From Streptomyces sp. 3214.6 (GTDB lineage: Bacteria; Actinomycetota; Actinomycetes; Streptomycetales; Streptomycetaceae): DNA of 64,000 nucleotides. Below the pieces are notes generated by a model. That model did not search any database and was not told where the DNA came from. It saw only the letters and a list, made by a program, of their open reading frames with translations. Shown one piece after another: positions 61,826-64,000 of the stretch (the first letter of the stretch is position 1; every line of letters begins with the position of its first letter). Made by a program: the position numbers and the translations under genes. The DNA is taken from the NCBI RefSeq assembly GCF_900129855.1, contig NZ_LT670819.1, forward strand, positions 310,001-374,000, written 5' to 3'.

Positions 61826-62685
61826 CCGGTGGCCGCCTTTCGGAACAGGCCCTGGGGGCGTACGGCGAGGACGAGGAAGAAGGCGAGGTAGACGACGACG
61901 TCGCGCATGCCGCCGCCGAACAGTTGGACGCTGACCGACTGCAGGACGCCGAGGGCCACACCGGCGAGGAAGACGCCGCCGACGCTGCCGATACCGGCCA
62001 GTGCCATCACGGCCATGCCGGTCAGCAGCAACGGCATCCCGCTGGTGGGCGTGAAACTCTGGGCGACGCCGGTCAGGACTCCGCCGGCCGCGGCGAGGGC
62101 CGCGGCGCCGGCGAAGGTCATGGCGTACACCGTCGGCACGTTGATGCCGAGCACGGCGGCCGTGGCCGGGTCCGCCGAGGCGGCTCGGACCGCGCTTCCG
62201 GCGCGCGTGCGGGTCAGGACCAGGTGGGTGGCGGCGCACAGGAGGGTGGTGAGCGCGAAGGCGATCAGATAGATCGTCTGGATCCGTACGCCGAGGATCG
62301 AGATGCCTGAGTCGGCGTAGGGGGCGGACAGGCTCTTGGGGTGGGTGCCGAACACGCCCTGAAAGAGTGCCTGGGCGAGCAGGGACAGCCCGAAGGTGCC
62401 CACCAGCGGTGCGGTACTGCTCCCCTTGAGGAGCGGTGTGAGCAGGTACCGCTGGAGCGGATAGGCGATCAGGGCGACGCCCGCCATGGCGAGCGGCAGG
62501 GCCAGCAGTGGGTCCCAGCCGGCTCTCACCACCAGCAGGGAGGCCAGGTAGGCGCCGCCGATGACGAGTTCGCCGTGGGCCAGGTTCATCAGGCCGAGGA
62601 CGCCGAAGACCAGGGAGATGCCCAGTCCGATCAGGGCGTACAGGCCGCCGGCGAGGATACCGGCGGCCAGGACGTCGAGGCTCAC
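61822..62685 (-). CDS. livH: Branched-chain amino acid ABC permease, LivH type
   Basis: The 287-residue membrane protein has LivH motifs GGLYALIGLGISLVFGVLGL, MNLAHGELVIGGAYLASLL, RAASADPATAAVLGINVPTV and MALAGIGSVGGVFLAGVALG. It ends LAVRPQGLFRK. It pairs with LivM. The start is GTG with CGGAG upstream, 55 bp after the livK stop codon; its own stop overlaps the livM start. The gene order K-H-M is usual. Confidence 0.9.
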   Translation of the reverse strand: MSLDVLAAGILAGGLYALIGLGISLVFGVLGLMNLAHGELVIGGAYLASLLVVRAGWDPLLALPLAMAGVALIAYPLQRYLLTPLLKGSSTAPLVGTFGLSLLAQALFQGVFGTHPKSLSAPYADSGISILGVRIQTIYLIAFALTTLLCAATHLVLTRTRAGSAVRAASADPATAAVLGINVPTVYAMTFAGAAALAAAGGVLTGVAQSFTPTSGMPLLLTGMAVMALAGIGSVGGVFLAGVALGVLQSVSVQLFGGGMRDVVVYLAFFLVLAVRPQGLFRKAATG

Positions 62686-62740
62686 GATGTGCTCCGTTCG
62701 CTCACGCTCGCAGGGGGTCGTCTCGAGCTCATGCCGGGCC

Positions 62741-63940
62741 TCAGTTGAGCCCGGACAGCGGGGTGAGCGGCTTCGCGCCCTTGGCCGGCCAGACCTGCTC
62801 GATGACGCCGTTGTTCCACTGTCCGATGAAGGTCGGCGTCGCGCTCTTGTTGTCCACGAACTTCACCGGGCCCTGTGCGGAGACGGTGATGCTCTTGGCC
62901 AGCGCCTTGTTGACGGCCTCGCGGTCGGTGCTGCCGGCGGACTTGATGGCGTCGAGGAGGATGGTCGCCTCGTGCATCCCGAGGGCGACCGAGCCGAGGT
63001 CGGTGAGGTTGGTGTACTTCTTGCCGTACTTGCTGACGATGAGGTCGGTGTCCGGAAGCCCGGCAGTCTTGGACCAGTTCAGCTGGACGAGGGTGCCGTT
63101 GCCGAGAGAGCCGAGGGAGCCCCAGCCGGGCGTCTGGGCGCAGTTCAGACCGATGGCGACCTTGGGCTTGTAAGCGAGCGCCTTCATCTGCTTCCACATG
63201 GCGAAGCAGTCCTGCGGGGCCATGGAGGCGATCAGCACCTGCGAGTTGGAGGACTTTCCGGCCTTGATGACGTCGGAGAAGTCCGTGGTGCCGGTGGGCA
63301 CGGCCTTGGTGGCGGAGATGGTGAAGCCGGCCTTCTCGCCGGCCGCTCCCCACATCTTGCCGGCGGAGATGCCCTGGCCGTCGTTGCTGGTGACGAGCAG
63401 CGTCTTCTTGTTGGTCTTCGCTCCGGCGGCGACGGAGTAGAAGCCCTCGGCCCCGTCGGCAAGTGACTGGAAGGAGTCCCAGGTGTAGCCCTTGCCCTTG
63501 GGCAGCAGTTCGATGGGCAGGGCGCCCATCACCAGCGGCACCTTCAGCGCGTCGGCCTGGCCCTGCATGTCGATGTTCTGCTGACAGCACGACCCCAGCA
63601 GACCCACGGCCTTGTCGCTGAGCACCAGGGAACGGACCTGCTGGACCATGGTGTTGGTGTCGCTGCGGTTGTCGAGCACCTTCAGCTCGACCTTCCGCTT
63701 CTTCCCGCCCACTTCGAGGCCGCCCTTGGCGTTCACCTGCTGCACCGCCAGGAGGTAGCCGTCGCGGATCTGCTTGTTCACGAAGGCGCCGGACAGCTGG
63801 ATGCTGGTACCGATGACGATGGGGCCGTCATCGCTGGAACCACCGCTGCTCGTCGAGGCGTTGCCCGCGCAGCCCGCCGTGAGAGCGAGGACCGCGGTGG
63901 TGCTGAGTGCGAGGGTGCGCCGGGAGGCGGTTCTGATCAC
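62741..63940 (-). CDS. livK: Substrate-binding lipoprotein of the Liv ABC transporter
   Basis: The 399-residue protein has a lipoprotein signal (LALSTTAVLALTAGC, lipidated Cys at about residue 24) and the periplasmic-binding-protein type I fold. Examples are VIGTSIQLSGAFVNKQIRDG, YLLAVQQVNAKGGLEVGGKK and LLVTSNDGQGISAGKMWGAA. It captures the solute outside the cell for LivH-LivM. It has an unusual Cys pair, GLLGSCCQQN, at the position where relatives contact ligand. The GTG at 63940 has AAGGAG eight bases upstream. It is the first gene of the visible operon; the region 63941-64000 holds its leader. Confidence 0.88.
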   Translation of the reverse strand: MIRTASRRTLALSTTAVLALTAGCAGNASTSSGGSSDDGPIVIGTSIQLSGAFVNKQIRDGYLLAVQQVNAKGGLEVGGKKRKVELKVLDNRSDTNTMVQQVRSLVLSDKAVGLLGSCCQQNIDMQGQADALKVPLVMGALPIELLPKGKGYTWDSFQSLADGAEGFYSVAAGAKTNKKTLLVTSNDGQGISAGKMWGAAGEKAGFTISATKAVPTGTTDFSDVIKAGKSSNSQVLIASMAPQDCFAMWKQMKALAYKPKVAIGLNCAQTPGWGSLGSLGNGTLVQLNWSKTAGLPDTDLIVSKYGKKYTNLTDLGSVALGMHEATILLDAIKSAGSTDREAVNKALAKSITVSAQGPVKFVDNKSATPTFIGQWNNGVIEQVWPAKGAKPLTPLSGLN

Positions 63941-64000
63941 GAGGGGTCTCCTTCGGAGGCACTGAGCGAAGTGGGAGTGGGCGAAGAGGAGGGACGGGAC

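Overview
The window is high-GC DNA with actinobacterial ribosome binding sites, frequent GTG starts, Tat and lipoprotein signals, rare TTA codons and a linear-replicon terminal protein gene (tpg). Together these point to Streptomyces or a close relative, and to an accessory region, probably a chromosome arm or linear plasmid. There is no core housekeeping block. Intact operons alternate with truncated genes, insertion sequences and remnants of relaxase, integrase, Tn3 and IS701 genes.

Left part (1-10.8 kb). This holds an IS5-group transposase cut by the window edge, a decayed VOC gene, a lipoprotein gene and a tandem duplicated pair of small secreted beta/gamma-crystallin-like proteins. Next come an IS256 element and an ISL3 element side by side. 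The ISL3 element has replaced the 3' end of an AraC-type regulator. Divergent from that regulator is a secreted ribosome-inactivating protein (rRNA N-glycosidase) that keeps all five active-site residues and carries a TTA codon. A Ku remnant with a nonsense codon follows.

10.8-25 kb. An XRE regulator and a flavin oxidoreductase (LLM class) are divergent around a palindrome. A TrwC-type relaxase remnant, a 946-residue KAP-like membrane P-loop NTPase with TTA as its fourth codon, a HAD hydrolase, an integrase truncated and fused to a RacP-like domain, and an IS5 transposase remnant form a typical mobile-island layout. Uronate dehydrogenase lies between IS remnants, followed by an Old Yellow Enzyme gene.

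25-33 kb. A LysR regulator is divergent from a PrpF-DctA operon (isomerase plus C4-dicarboxylate symporter). An alpha/beta hydrolase-AraC pair follows. Then come intact tpg and a 5'-truncated, frameshifted tap, and fragments of a lactonase-like gene and a sugar-binding lipoprotein.

33.6-46.4 kb. One strand carries a plant-polysaccharide operon: GH3, GH43, secreted GH5 with an X2-like module, GH42 (frameshifted), GH36 and a LacI regulator. Converging on it is a LacI paralogue whose DNA-binding motif is degenerate. No intact sugar transporter is present; only a truncated binding-protein gene remains upstream.

46.9-52.6 kb. There are two small redox/regulator units (XRE with SDR; TetR with SnoaL-like and NmrA-like proteins, with two palindromes between) and a serine recombinase with an N-terminal Cys/His zinc motif.

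52.6-60 kb. A second polysaccharide locus codes for secreted enzymes for uronic-acid polymers: an alginate-lyase-family protein, a Tat-exported beta-helix protein, PL7-like and PL20/heparin-lyase-like jelly rolls and a GH95-like enzyme. A shared TCCGATGTATCGGA-type site suggests a common regulator. 60.8-63.9 kb carries livK-livH-livM without the ATPase genes in view.
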